NCBI RefSeq assembly: GCF_039621805.1
Contig: NZ_CP155073.1
Coordinates: 3,286,001-3,350,000, forward strand
DNA: 64,000 bases
Direction of reading: 5' to 3'
DNA from: Paraburkholderia sp. PREW-6R
GTDB taxonomy: Bacteria; Pseudomonadota; Gammaproteobacteria; Burkholderiales; Burkholderiaceae
Made by a program: the position numbers and the translations under genes
In this document: positions 45,211 through 53,063 of the stretch, piece by piece
Layout: each line of letters starts with the position of its first letter
How positions within the stretch are numbered: the first letter of the stretch is position 1
Notes under the pieces: generated by a model
What the model was told of the DNA's origin: nothing
What the model saw: the letters and a program-made list of their open reading frames with translations, nothing else
The model's database searches: none

Positions 45211-46092
45211 TCAGCTAGCGAGCCGCCCGGCTTCGCGCCTCGCCAATTGCATCCCGCCGTGCGCCGAATCGGCCAGCGGTTCGCGCAAACGCGCCTGGAA
45301 AGCCTGTGGTACGAAGTCACGCAACGGCATGCCGAGACCACCGCACAGCGCAACTGGCAGCGTGCCGGATGGGTCGAGCGCTTCAATCATCTTGCCCACT
45401 TCCATGCCCGCGTTTCCGAGAAGACGCGCCGCAAATGGATGCTCGCGATGGGCGACGGCGATCGGCGCGAGCCTCGCATACGCCGTCTGGTCGGCTTCGC
45501 AAAGCCAGACAACGAGGCTGTCGCGATCCTGCGCGCCGGTATGGGCGAGCAGCGCCTGCGCGAGTTCGTCATGGGGGACGCGGCCGTCCAGTGCCTGTTG
45601 CGCGTGGACGATCACGCGCAACCCGAGCCAGGCTCCGCTTGCTTCATCGCCCGAGGGAAAGCCGTAGCCGCTGACGCTCCTGCATTCGCCGGCTTCATTC
45701 AGCACCGCGGCCACGCTGCCGGTGCCGAGTGCAACGATCACGCCCTGTTCGCCTCCATGCGCACCAAGCAGGGTGGTATAGGCGTCGCTTTCCACCGCGA
45801 GACCGGCAACCGCCGGGGCCTGCTCGAGAAAGGCGCTCAGCCAGTCACGGTTGTTCACGCCCGCCAATCCGCAGCCGAGCACGCAGCGCGACCAGTCGAG
45901 CACGACACCGGCGCGCTCGAACGCTTCGCCGCAGCCCGCAGCAATGGCTTGCCAGGCGCGCTCGACACCGAGGCCCAGCCCGGACGGGCCTGCAGCAGCC
46001 TGTGCAAGTTCACGGCCCTGGGCGTCACCGAGTACGACACGCGTGCCGCTGCCGCCGCCATCAATACCGATCAAAAAGAAGTCTGTGTTCAT
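45211..46092 (-). CDS. BadF/BadG-type ATPase, probable N-acetylglucosamine or glucosamine kinase
   Basis: An actin-fold sugar kinase of 293 residues. The phosphate-1 loop is FLIGIDGGGSGTRVVLGDAQG, and the phosphate-2-like segment is GVIVALGTGSVAAVL. The adenosine-type motif ALCGGLGMPLRD follows. This arrangement fits the BadF/BcrA ATPase family that includes glucosamine kinases. ATG at 46092 is the family start. It is divergent from tag. Confidence 0.85.
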   Translation of the reverse strand: MNTDFFLIGIDGGGSGTRVVLGDAQGRELAQAAAGPSGLGLGVERAWQAIAAGCGEAFERAGVVLDWSRCVLGCGLAGVNNRDWLSAFLEQAPAVAGLAVESDAYTTLLGAHGGEQGVIVALGTGSVAAVLNEAGECRSVSGYGFPSGDEASGAWLGLRVIVHAQQALDGRVPHDELAQALLAHTGAQDRDSLVVWLCEADQTAYARLAPIAVAHREHPFAARLLGNAGMEVGKMIEALDPSGTLPVALCGGLGMPLRDFVPQAFQARLREPLADSAHGGMQLARREAGRLAS

Positions 46093-46230
46093 CGAGTGGA
46101 TTGAGTCTGGATGGTGAATAGCGCCTAGCGTGGCAGGTCGGCTGCGATCCCGCAATTGGCCGAACGGCTAGCTTGCGGCGTCCGTGGCTTCGGCTATGCT
46201 GGCGGCGACACGACAACACAGGAGCGCAAA

Positions 46231-46827
46231 GTGACACAACGGTGCAACTGGGTATCGAGCGAAGCGCTCGCACATTATCACGACACAGAATGGGGCGTCC
46301 CGTCGCGCGACGACCAGCATCTGTTCGAGATGCTCGTGCTGGAAGGCGCGCAGGCGGGGCTGTCATGGTCAACCATTCTGAACAAGCGGGCCGGCTATCG
46401 CCGCGGGTTCGCGAATTTCGAGATCGACAAGGTCGCGCGATTCACGCAGAAGCACGTCGATGCGCTGGTCGCCGACGAAAGCATTGTGCGCCACCGCGGC
46501 AAGATCGAATCGGCCATCACCAATGCGCGGGCGGTGCAGCAGATCCAGGCCGAACACGGCTCGCTCGCCAACTTCGTGTGGTCGTTCGTGGACCAGACGC
46601 CGATTCAGAATGATTGGGAATCGTACAAGCAGGCGCCGGCGTCGACCGACATCTCGGACGCGCTCAGCAAAGGCCTGAAGCGCTATGGCTGCAAATTCGT
46701 CGGCTCGACCATCTGCTATGCGTTCATGCAGGCTATCGGGATGGTGAACGATCACGAGGCGAACTGTATGTGCCGTGCGCGCTGCGCGGCGTTGGGAAAA
46801 AAGGGGCGCAAGCGCAACGCGGCATGA
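46231..46827 (+). CDS. tag: DNA-3-methyladenine glycosylase I
   Basis: Tag removes 3-methyladenine from alkylated DNA. The 198-residue product has the family N-terminus CNWVSSEALAHYHDTEWGVPSRDDQHLFEMLVLEGAQAGLSWSTIL. The C-terminal zinc-binding Cys/His residues are in HEANCMCRARC. The start is GTG at 46231 with AGGAG about six bases upstream; an upstream ATG at 46156 adds non-family sequence. Confidence 0.95.
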   Translation: MTQRCNWVSSEALAHYHDTEWGVPSRDDQHLFEMLVLEGAQAGLSWSTILNKRAGYRRGFANFEIDKVARFTQKHVDALVADESIVRHRGKIESAITNARAVQQIQAEHGSLANFVWSFVDQTPIQNDWESYKQAPASTDISDALSKGLKRYGCKFVGSTICYAFMQAIGMVNDHEANCMCRARCAALGKKGRKRNAA

Positions 46828-47092
46828 AGAGCAGCGAGACTTGGGCGGTCGTCCACATAGCTCGACTATCCGGTAAAGCCCTGCTGTGTTTTCCGCGTGG
46901 TTCAGTCGTTATACCTAATAAGCGCTGCTGTCTTAGACGGCTGCCTGATCTCTTTCTACGGTAATCGGGCCAAAGGCAGGAATTGAAGCCGATTCATCGC
47001 GTTAGTCGAGCATTCGATAAATGACGCGGACCCGATACTTCAGTCATGCGCCGACAACGAATAACCGCTGCGGAACACGTGGGAGACCAACC

Positions 47093-47521
47093 ATGAAGAC
47101 TCTTAGCTTCCTGACCCATCAGGACATTTTCGACCGCGCCGTCAATCATCTGCTCGAACAGAAACGTGCCGCGCTGCTGCCGCGCGGCGGCGGCGCCTAT
47201 CGTGGGTACTGCGGCGGATGCCCGGTCGGCAGTTTTATCAAACCGCGCGACTACCTGACCGCAATGGAAGGCGTGCCGGTACGCTACATCGGCAAAACCT
47301 CGACGGCGGTCCCCGCTTATATGGACGCCGGCGTGTCGGCGCTCAGGAAGGCGCTGCTACGGGCGCGCATCAATGTGTATGACGCGACGACTGTCGATCT
47401 GCTCAGTTGCCTGCAGAATGTGCACGACGTGTTCGGCACCTGGGAATGGCACGAGCGACTGAACTCGATTGCGCGGCAGTTCGAACTGTCCGCTGAGCGG
47501 CTGAAGAAAAGTGCGGCCTGA
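47093..47521 (+). CDS. Conserved hypothetical protein, function unknown
   Basis: A 142-residue soluble protein starting MKTLSFLTHQDIFDRAVNHLLEQKRAALL, with a clustered Cys pair in YCGGCPVGSFI and a C-terminal Trp-containing segment (FGTWEWHERLNSIARQFEL). No family recognised. A good GGGAG lies seven bases before the ATG, and codon use looks normal for the region. It stands alone between tag and rpsU. Confidence 0.7.
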   Translation: MKTLSFLTHQDIFDRAVNHLLEQKRAALLPRGGGAYRGYCGGCPVGSFIKPRDYLTAMEGVPVRYIGKTSTAVPAYMDAGVSALRKALLRARINVYDATTVDLLSCLQNVHDVFGTWEWHERLNSIARQFELSAERLKKSAA

Positions 47522-47524
47522 GGG

Positions 47525-47554
47525 ATTGAAGCGGGTTGAAGCGGCTTGAAGCGG
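47525..47554. repeat. Three tandem 10-bp repeats
   Basis: ATTGAAGCGG, GTTGAAGCGG and CTTGAAGCGG follow directly after the stop of the unknown gene at 47093-47521. They differ only in the first base. Confidence 0.85.
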
Positions 47555-47749
47555 CGCGGCCGGCCCGAGGGCCGGGCGGCCTGAAGGTGGAAGGGCTTAT
47601 TCGACCTGAGTGGTAACCGCGGGCAAGCGGCCACGCCCCGATAAGCCACCGATCGCGATGCGCGGCTGTTGGCAAAGCGGCCGCCATGCCACTACCGCAA
47701 AAACCACCTGCAAATCCACGACATCAGGCCAACAATACAACCGCTGAAC

Positions 47750-47795
47750 GCAAAACGGCGGTGTCACTTCTTTCGAAGCCACACCGCCGTTTTGC
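47750..47795. terminator. Terminator after rpsU
   Basis: GCAAAACGGCGGTGT and its complement form a perfect 15-bp stem around a 16-base loop, with T-runs on both strands. It lies 20 bases past the rpsU stop and also faces the unknown gene upstream. Confidence 0.85.
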
Positions 47796-47814
47796 TATGC
47801 GGGAAAAAGCGCGC

Positions 47815-48027
47815 TTAGTGCAGCTTTTTCGGCAGCATCTGGCTGCGCAGGCGCTTGTGCAGGCGCTTCACAGCAGCAGCCTTCTTACGCTTACGTGCCG
47901 TAGTCGGCTTTTCGTACGATTGACGCTCACGCAGTTCAGCGATCAGGCCATTCTTTTCGATTGCGCGACGAAAGCGGCGAATCGCCACTTCGAACGGCTC
48001 ATTTTCTTTCAGAAGAATCGTCGTCAT
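47815..48027 (-). CDS. rpsU: 30S ribosomal protein S21
   Basis: A 70-residue S21 protein with the diagnostic [51 protein letters not shown] lies about six bases before the ATG. It is followed by a strong terminator. The upstream leader contains an inverted repeat at 48069-48088. Confidence 0.97.
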   Translation of the reverse strand: MTTILLKENEPFEVAIRRFRRAIEKNGLIAELRERQSYEKPTTARKRKKAAAVKRLHKRLRSQMLPKKLH

Positions 48028-48392
48028 GTAATTCCTAACTCAATCACTTGATAGGGGTAAATTGCGTACGTTACCGCTATAGGTAACGATCACGCGCCGG
48101 CCCTCCGGTCGTTTCGATTCATGGCCAGTAACAGGCAAACGCGGGATAAACCCGGCCAAACCACGAAAGAAACGAGAGGCATAACGGCCACGGAGGCCGG
48201 AAAAGAGAGGTGGGGAGTTCACCGCGCAACGCGGACAGACGTGAAACAAAGCTGCGTCTGCTGCCGTTTCGCCAACCTTTCATCAACGTAAAACATCGAC
48301 GAAACAGGCAAAGATCTCAATTCACTCCCGATAATATCAGGAAACTCTCCATCCTACCAGGGGTTTAGCGTTTGCACCAGGTCCGGCGTCAG
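48028..48392. other. rpsU upstream region
   Basis: A 365-base gap between the aldo/keto reductase gene and rpsU. It holds a 7-bp-arm inverted repeat close to rpsU. The rest shows no gene. Confidence 0.4.
48069..48088 (-). promoter_or_regulatory. Inverted repeat in the rpsU leader region
   Basis: CGTTACC and GGTAACG form perfect 7-bp arms around GCTATA, 42 bases upstream of the rpsU ATG. It may be an operator or a leader hairpin. Confidence 0.35.
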
Positions 48393-49334
48393 TCACGCGC
48401 TGGCCTCGTCGAGTTTGCGAATGTCGGCGTCGGTCAGCGTAAGTTGCACCGCGGCCGCCAGGCCACGGAGTTGCTCAACAGACGTGGCGCTAGCAATTGG
48501 CGCCGTGACGCTTGGTCGCGCGATCAGCCACGCGAGTGCGACTGCGGCCGGCGTGCTGCCGTGCTGCTCGGCCACACGATCGAGCGCGTCGAGAATTCGC
48601 AAACCGCGTTCGTTCAGGTATTTTTCGACCCGGCTGCCGCGCGCCCGGTTCGCCAGATCTGCCTGCGACCGGTATTTACCGGAAAGAAACCCGCTTGCGA
48701 GACTGTAATACACCACTACGCCAAGCTTATTCGCGACGGCTACTGGCTCGATGTCGGTCTCGTATTGCGCGCGGTCATACAGATTGTACTCAGGCTGCAA
48801 TACCTGATATTCCGGCAGACCATGCTTGCGCGACACCTCGAGCGCTTCTTCAACCCGCGCGCCGCTATAGTTGGACGCGCCAATCACCCGAACCTTGCCC
48901 GCCTCGATCAGCTTCTGGTAGGCGCCGAGGGTCTCCGCGAGCGGCGTACTGGTGTCGTCGTCGTGGGAAAAATATATGTCCAGATAATCGGTCTGCAGGC
49001 GCCGCAATGAATCTTCGACGGCCGCCTGAATATTCGCCGCGGACAAACCCTTGCGGCTCGCAAGCTTGGACACCTTGGTCGCGAGCACGATCTTGTCGCG
49101 CTTGCCGCTCTGCCGGAACCACTTGCCGATGATCGTCTCCGATTCGCCGCCCTGGTTGCCCGGCACCCACGCGGAATAAACGTCGGCCGTGTCGATGAAG
49201 TCGAGGCCGGCGTCGACGAACGCATCCAGAATCGAGAAGGACGTGGCTTCATCCGCCGTCCAGCCAAAAACATTGCCACCGAACATAAGCGGCGTCACTT
49301 CCAGTTCAGAGCGTCCAATCCTGCGTTTCTGCAT
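48393..49334 (-). CDS. Aldo/keto reductase
   Basis: An NADPH-dependent aldo/keto reductase of 313 residues. It has FIDTADVYSAWVPGNQGGESETIIGKW (catalytic Asp and Tyr), IVLATKVSK (Lys), DIYFSHDDDTSTPLAETL (His) and a C-terminal cofactor region with VAEQHGSTPAAVALAWLIARPSVTAPIASATS. It belongs to the YajO/Tas-like group; the substrate is unknown. GGAG precedes the ATG at 49334. It is divergent from fliC. Confidence 0.92.
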   Translation of the reverse strand: MQKRRIGRSELEVTPLMFGGNVFGWTADEATSFSILDAFVDAGLDFIDTADVYSAWVPGNQGGESETIIGKWFRQSGKRDKIVLATKVSKLASRKGLSAANIQAAVEDSLRRLQTDYLDIYFSHDDDTSTPLAETLGAYQKLIEAGKVRVIGASNYSGARVEEALEVSRKHGLPEYQVLQPEYNLYDRAQYETDIEPVAVANKLGVVVYYSLASGFLSGKYRSQADLANRARGSRVEKYLNERGLRILDALDRVAEQHGSTPAAVALAWLIARPSVTAPIASATSVEQLRGLAAAVQLTLTDADIRKLDEASA

Positions 49335-49486
49335 GATGTCTCCGCGGTTTGTCACGACAGAAAACAGGATACGCCGCCTTTCCGACGTCTGCAGCGCAAC
49401 GCGCCGCCCATGCCGCACGCGCTTTTGCCCGACTTTGCCGCGCTATCACGGAAGAAAAACGTTTGCTCACGTCTGAACAAACTTCC

Positions 49487-49513
49487 TCAAGTTTTTTTGG
49501 GTGGGGCCGTCAA
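49487..49513 (+). promoter_or_regulatory. Sigma28 promoter of fliC
   Basis: TCAAGTTT, 11 bases, GCCGTCAA. This is 7/8 at -35 and 6/8 at -10 to TAAAGTTT-N11-GCCGATAA with exact spacing, ending 88 bases before the fliC ATG. Confidence 0.85.
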
Positions 49514-49601
49514 CCTTAACTGAGGCGGCCAGCAATGAACGAGTGCTTCCGCCGATGCCAACTTGGCGTACTGAGCTCAAGGCTTATTTAGGAGATTTTC
49601 C

Positions 49602-50771
49602 ATGCTCGGAATCAATAGCAATATCAACTCGCTGGTTGCACAGCAAAACCTCAGTGGCTCGCAAAGCGCCCTCTCGCAAGCCATCACCCGCCTGTCGTCG
49701 GGTAAGCGCATCAACAGCGCAGCTGACGATGCAGCAGGTCTGGCAATCTCGACGCGTATGCAAACGCAGATCAACGGCCTCGACCAGGGTGTGTCGAACG
49801 CCAACGACGGCGTGTCGCTGATCCAGACCGCGTCGAGCGCATTGTCCTCGCTGACCTCCAGCCTGCAACGTATCCGCACGCTGGCCGTGCAAGCTTCGAC
49901 CGGCACGATGTCGTCGTCGGACCAGGCCGCACTGCAGAAGGAAGTGGCAGCGCAGATTCAGGAAGTGAACCGTATCGCGTCGCAAACGACGTACAACGGC
50001 ACCAACATTCTGGACGGCTCGGCAGGTATCGTCGGCTTCCAGGTTGGCGCGGAAGTTGGTCAGACGATCAACCTCGACCTGAGCCAGAGCATGTCGGCTT
50101 CCAAGCTCGGCAGTGGCTCGCTGTCGACCGGCCAGCTGGCAGGCACGATCAGCGGTCTGTCGATCAGCAGCTCGACTGGCGCGGCAACGACGTCGACGGG
50201 CAGCGGTGTCATCACGTCGATCAACGTGCTGTCGGACGGCCACGGCGGTTTCTCGTTCACCGACCAGAACGGTACGGCGATCAACGCAACCGTTGCTGGC
50301 TCGATCTTCTCGACGGGTACGGCGACCAACGCAACGACGGGCTCACCGGTCACCACGCTGACGATGTCCACGACCGCATACGACTCGACGAACGCGGCAC
50401 TGGGCACGTCGATTACGGCAGCAACGGCGCAGATCGGCGCGGTCAACGCATCGAACACGACGGTGTCGAACCTCGACATCAGCACGGTCAGCGGCGCAAA
50501 CGTGGCAATGGTCTCCATCGACAACGCACTGACGGCCGTCAACAACCTGCAGGCAAGTCTCGGCGCGGCACAAAACCGCTTCACCGCGATTGCAACGTCG
50601 CAGCAGGCTGACTCGACCGACCTGTCTTCCGCACAGTCGCAGATCACCGACGCGAACTTCGCGCAGGAAACGGCCAACCTGAGCAAGGCGCAGGTGCTGC
50701 AGCAAGCTGGTATCTCGGTTCTGGCCCAGGCTAACTCGCAGCCGCAGCAGGTTCTGAAGCTTCTCCAGTAA
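49602..50771 (+). CDS. fliC: Flagellin FliC
   Basis: The filament subunit, 389 residues. The conserved N-terminal D0/D1 begins MLGINSNINSLVAQQNLSGSQSALSQAITRLSSGKRINSAADDAAGLAIS. The C-terminal D1/D0 ends SQITDANFAQETANLSKAQVLQQAGISVLAQANSQPQQVLKLLQ. The middle (about residues 175-300) is Ser/Thr/Gly/Ala-rich, variable, and offers many potential O-glycosylation sites. It is the only flagellin gene in the window and is followed by fliD, fliT and a GT41 glycosyltransferase. Confidence 0.98.
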   Translation: MLGINSNINSLVAQQNLSGSQSALSQAITRLSSGKRINSAADDAAGLAISTRMQTQINGLDQGVSNANDGVSLIQTASSALSSLTSSLQRIRTLAVQASTGTMSSSDQAALQKEVAAQIQEVNRIASQTTYNGTNILDGSAGIVGFQVGAEVGQTINLDLSQSMSASKLGSGSLSTGQLAGTISGLSISSSTGAATTSTGSGVITSINVLSDGHGGFSFTDQNGTAINATVAGSIFSTGTATNATTGSPVTTLTMSTTAYDSTNAALGTSITAATAQIGAVNASNTTVSNLDISTVSGANVAMVSIDNALTAVNNLQASLGAAQNRFTAIATSQQADSTDLSSAQSQITDANFAQETANLSKAQVLQQAGISVLAQANSQPQQVLKLLQ

Positions 50772-50788
50772 TAGTTAGCGATGTTTGA

Positions 50789-50820
50789 GCGAACGCCGCG
50801 CAGCAAAGCGCGGCGTTCGC
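50789..50820 (+). terminator. Stem-loop after fliC
   Basis: A perfect 13-bp stem (GCGAACGCCGCGC and complement) with a 6-base loop, 17 bases past the fliC stop. No T-run follows, so it may also protect the abundant fliC mRNA 3' end. Confidence 0.7.
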
Positions 50821-50921
50821 GTTGCAGTTGTACCTGTAGTTGCCGGACGGAGAGGCTCACTTTCCGTCTCGCATTTTTTGTTACGCTCTTCACGAAATTC
50901 ACAGACGCACGGAGCAATGCG

Positions 50922-52451
50922 ATGTCAACGGTTACGTCCTCTACTGCATCTAGCGCAGCAGCCAGCTCAGTCGCGGCCGACAAGGCAGCACTGCAGCAGG
51001 CCATGCAGTCCGTTATCAGCGGTGCGACAGGCAATTCGTCGATGGACGTCAATTCGCTCGTGACCGCGCTCGTGAATGCAAAAACTGCTGGCCAGGTCGC
51101 GCAACTCTCGACCGAGCAAAGCACCGACACCACCCAGATTTCCGCATACGGCACGCTTTCCGCCGCGCTCAGCGCGCTGCAAAGCGGGCTCACCACGCTG
51201 TCGAACGGCTCGCTTCAATCCACCTTTACCGCCACGATGACGGGCGGCACGGGGATTACCGCTTCCGCCGCCTCCGGCGCAGTGGCAGGCAGCTACAGCG
51301 TCGCGGTCTCGCAGATCGCGAAATCGCAGGCGCTCTCGTCGGCAAAATTCGACTCGACCCAACAGCTCGGCACCGGCACGTTGTCTATTACGCTTGGCAG
51401 CAACACGGCGTTCAACGTATCGGTCGACAGCTCGAACAACACCATTGCCGGCATCGCCGCCGCCATCAACGGCGCGAGCGGCAATCCCGGCGTCACCGCC
51501 ACCGTCGTGAACGGCACGGACGGCGCCCACCTCGTGCTCGCGTCGTCTTCGAGCGGCGCGGCCAATACGATCAGCGTCGCCGTCAATAACCTGACCACCG
51601 ACAACGGTCTGTCAAGCCTCGGCGTCACGTCCACCGCCAGCACCAATGGCGGCCAGTCGAGCATCTCGTCGGCTGTTTCCGCGAGCGCATGGTCGCAGAG
51701 CTCCGTGGCTCAGGACGCCGAGTTTTCGGTCAACGGCATCAACGCGTCGAGCTCCACCAACTCCGTCACGACCGCCATCTCCGGGGTGACGCTGAACCTG
51801 ACGGCCGCCGCCGTCACCACGCCGGCCACCACGCAAACGCTTACGATCGCTGCGGACACCACCGCGCAGTCCACCGCGATCAACAACTTCGTCTCGCTGT
51901 ACAACACGGTCGTGACCACGATGGGCACGCTCACGCAGTTCAACTCGAATTCCACGACGCAAGGTCCGCTGCTCGGCGACTCCACGCTCAACACGGTGAG
52001 CAATGCGCTGGCGTCGATCGTGTCGAGCGGTGTGAAGAGCGGCAACTCGTCGTTCAGCCTGGGCTCGATCGGCATTTCGCTGCAAGCCGACGGCACGCTT
52101 TCGGTCGACAGCACCACGCTCAGCAACGCATTGCAGAACAATTCGTCGACGGTCGCGTCGCTATTCAATGCGACCAACGGCATCGGCGCACAGTTGAACA
52201 GCAGCATCACGGGTTTCACGCAGACCGGCGGTATTATCGATCTGCGCACGACCGCGCTGAACACCGATCTGACCAGCATCACGACGCAGCAATCGAATCT
52301 GAACGACTACATCAGTCAGTTGACGAGCCAGTACAGCGCGCAATTCACCGCGCTCAACACGCTGATGGCCACGACGACCAACAACGCGAATTACCTCACG
52401 CAGCTCTTCGGCGGCACGAACAGCGCCGGTGCGCTGGCGACGAACAAGTAA
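50922..52451 (+). CDS. fliD: Filament cap protein FliD (HAP2)
   Basis: FliD caps the filament and guides flagellin insertion. The 509-residue product shows FliD N-domain features (NSLVTALVNAKTAGQVAQLSTEQSTDTTQISAYGTLSAALSALQSGL) and the C-domain stretch QSTAINNFVSLYNTVVTTMGTLTQF. The end is ISQLTSQYSAQFTALNTLMATTTNNANYLTQLF. The start at 50922 has GGAG with a longish nine-base spacer. It is the first gene after the fliC hairpin. Confidence 0.95.
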   Translation: MSTVTSSTASSAAASSVAADKAALQQAMQSVISGATGNSSMDVNSLVTALVNAKTAGQVAQLSTEQSTDTTQISAYGTLSAALSALQSGLTTLSNGSLQSTFTATMTGGTGITASAASGAVAGSYSVAVSQIAKSQALSSAKFDSTQQLGTGTLSITLGSNTAFNVSVDSSNNTIAGIAAAINGASGNPGVTATVVNGTDGAHLVLASSSSGAANTISVAVNNLTTDNGLSSLGVTSTASTNGGQSSISSAVSASAWSQSSVAQDAEFSVNGINASSSTNSVTTAISGVTLNLTAAAVTTPATTQTLTIAADTTAQSTAINNFVSLYNTVVTTMGTLTQFNSNSTTQGPLLGDSTLNTVSNALASIVSSGVKSGNSSFSLGSIGISLQADGTLSVDSTTLSNALQNNSSTVASLFNATNGIGAQLNSSITGFTQTGGIIDLRTTALNTDLTSITTQQSNLNDYISQLTSQYSAQFTALNTLMATTTNNANYLTQLFGGTNSAGALATNK

Positions 52452-52466
52452 CGCAGGAGAACGCAC

Positions 52467-52766
52467 GTGGAACAGAATGCAGTGATCGAACAGGTGCTGG
52501 CGCTCACGCGCGACATGGAACATGCGGCGTCACTGGCTGACTGGCCAGAGGCCGCGCGCCTCGCCGAGCTCCGCTCACCGCTGATCATGTCGCTCGACGC
52601 ACAGCAGGCGCACGCTTCCGGCGACGCGCTGCGTTCGGTCCTCGCGCGCAACGCGGCAATGCTCGCGGACGCGCAGACCAGTCAGCGGGAACTGGAAGCC
52701 GAATACAGCGCGGCGATGAAACGCGTGAACGCCGTCGGCCAGTACCAGAAGACGGCCCTGCTGTAA
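52467..52766 (+). CDS. fliT: Flagellar chaperone FliT
   Basis: FliT is the export chaperone for FliD and in enterics also an FlhDC antagonist. The 99-residue helical protein has the FliT-type pattern (VLALTRDMEHAASLADWPEAARLAELRSPLIMSL) and a C-terminal helix YSAAMKRVNAVGQYQKTALL. The start is GTG with AGGAGA about eight bases upstream. It is 15 bp after fliD. Confidence 0.88.
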   Translation: MEQNAVIEQVLALTRDMEHAASLADWPEAARLAELRSPLIMSLDAQQAHASGDALRSVLARNAAMLADAQTSQRELEAEYSAAMKRVNAVGQYQKTALL

Positions 52767-52842
52767 GCGCCGTGGGCGGCTTCGCCCATAAGAACAAACA
52801 ACAACATACGCGCCGTTGTCGAAGGTGCGCTCGTTTTACTCG

Positions 52843-52868
52843 TGCCCGCTTATCGCGGGCATTTTTTT
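52843..52868 (+). terminator. Terminator after fliT
   Basis: TGCCCGC and GCGGGCA form a 7-bp stem with a 5-base loop, followed by seven T residues. The surrounding 297-base gap (52767-53063) otherwise shows no gene; a promoter for the next gene should lie there but was not identified. Confidence 0.85.
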
Positions 52869-53063
52869 GTTCGGGTGCGCCTGGAAAGAACCCCGGAAAC
52901 GCCGTGCGCAGCCCGTCTGGCGGCCATTTCCGGCGTCTATGCATGATGGCGCCCGGGCAACGCGCTATCACCCGAATTGGCAGTCGTTTTGCCATCACTT
53001 CTAGCCTTAAGACAATGGATACCGACTTGATAATCCAACGTACAGCTTCTTCGTGCGAGCATC

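Noticed and set aside
50822..50850. Sigma28-like promoter for fliD (TGCAGTTG ... GCCGGACG)
   Set aside because: Only about half of the positions match in each element and the spacer is not decisive; fliD may be read from fliC or another site.
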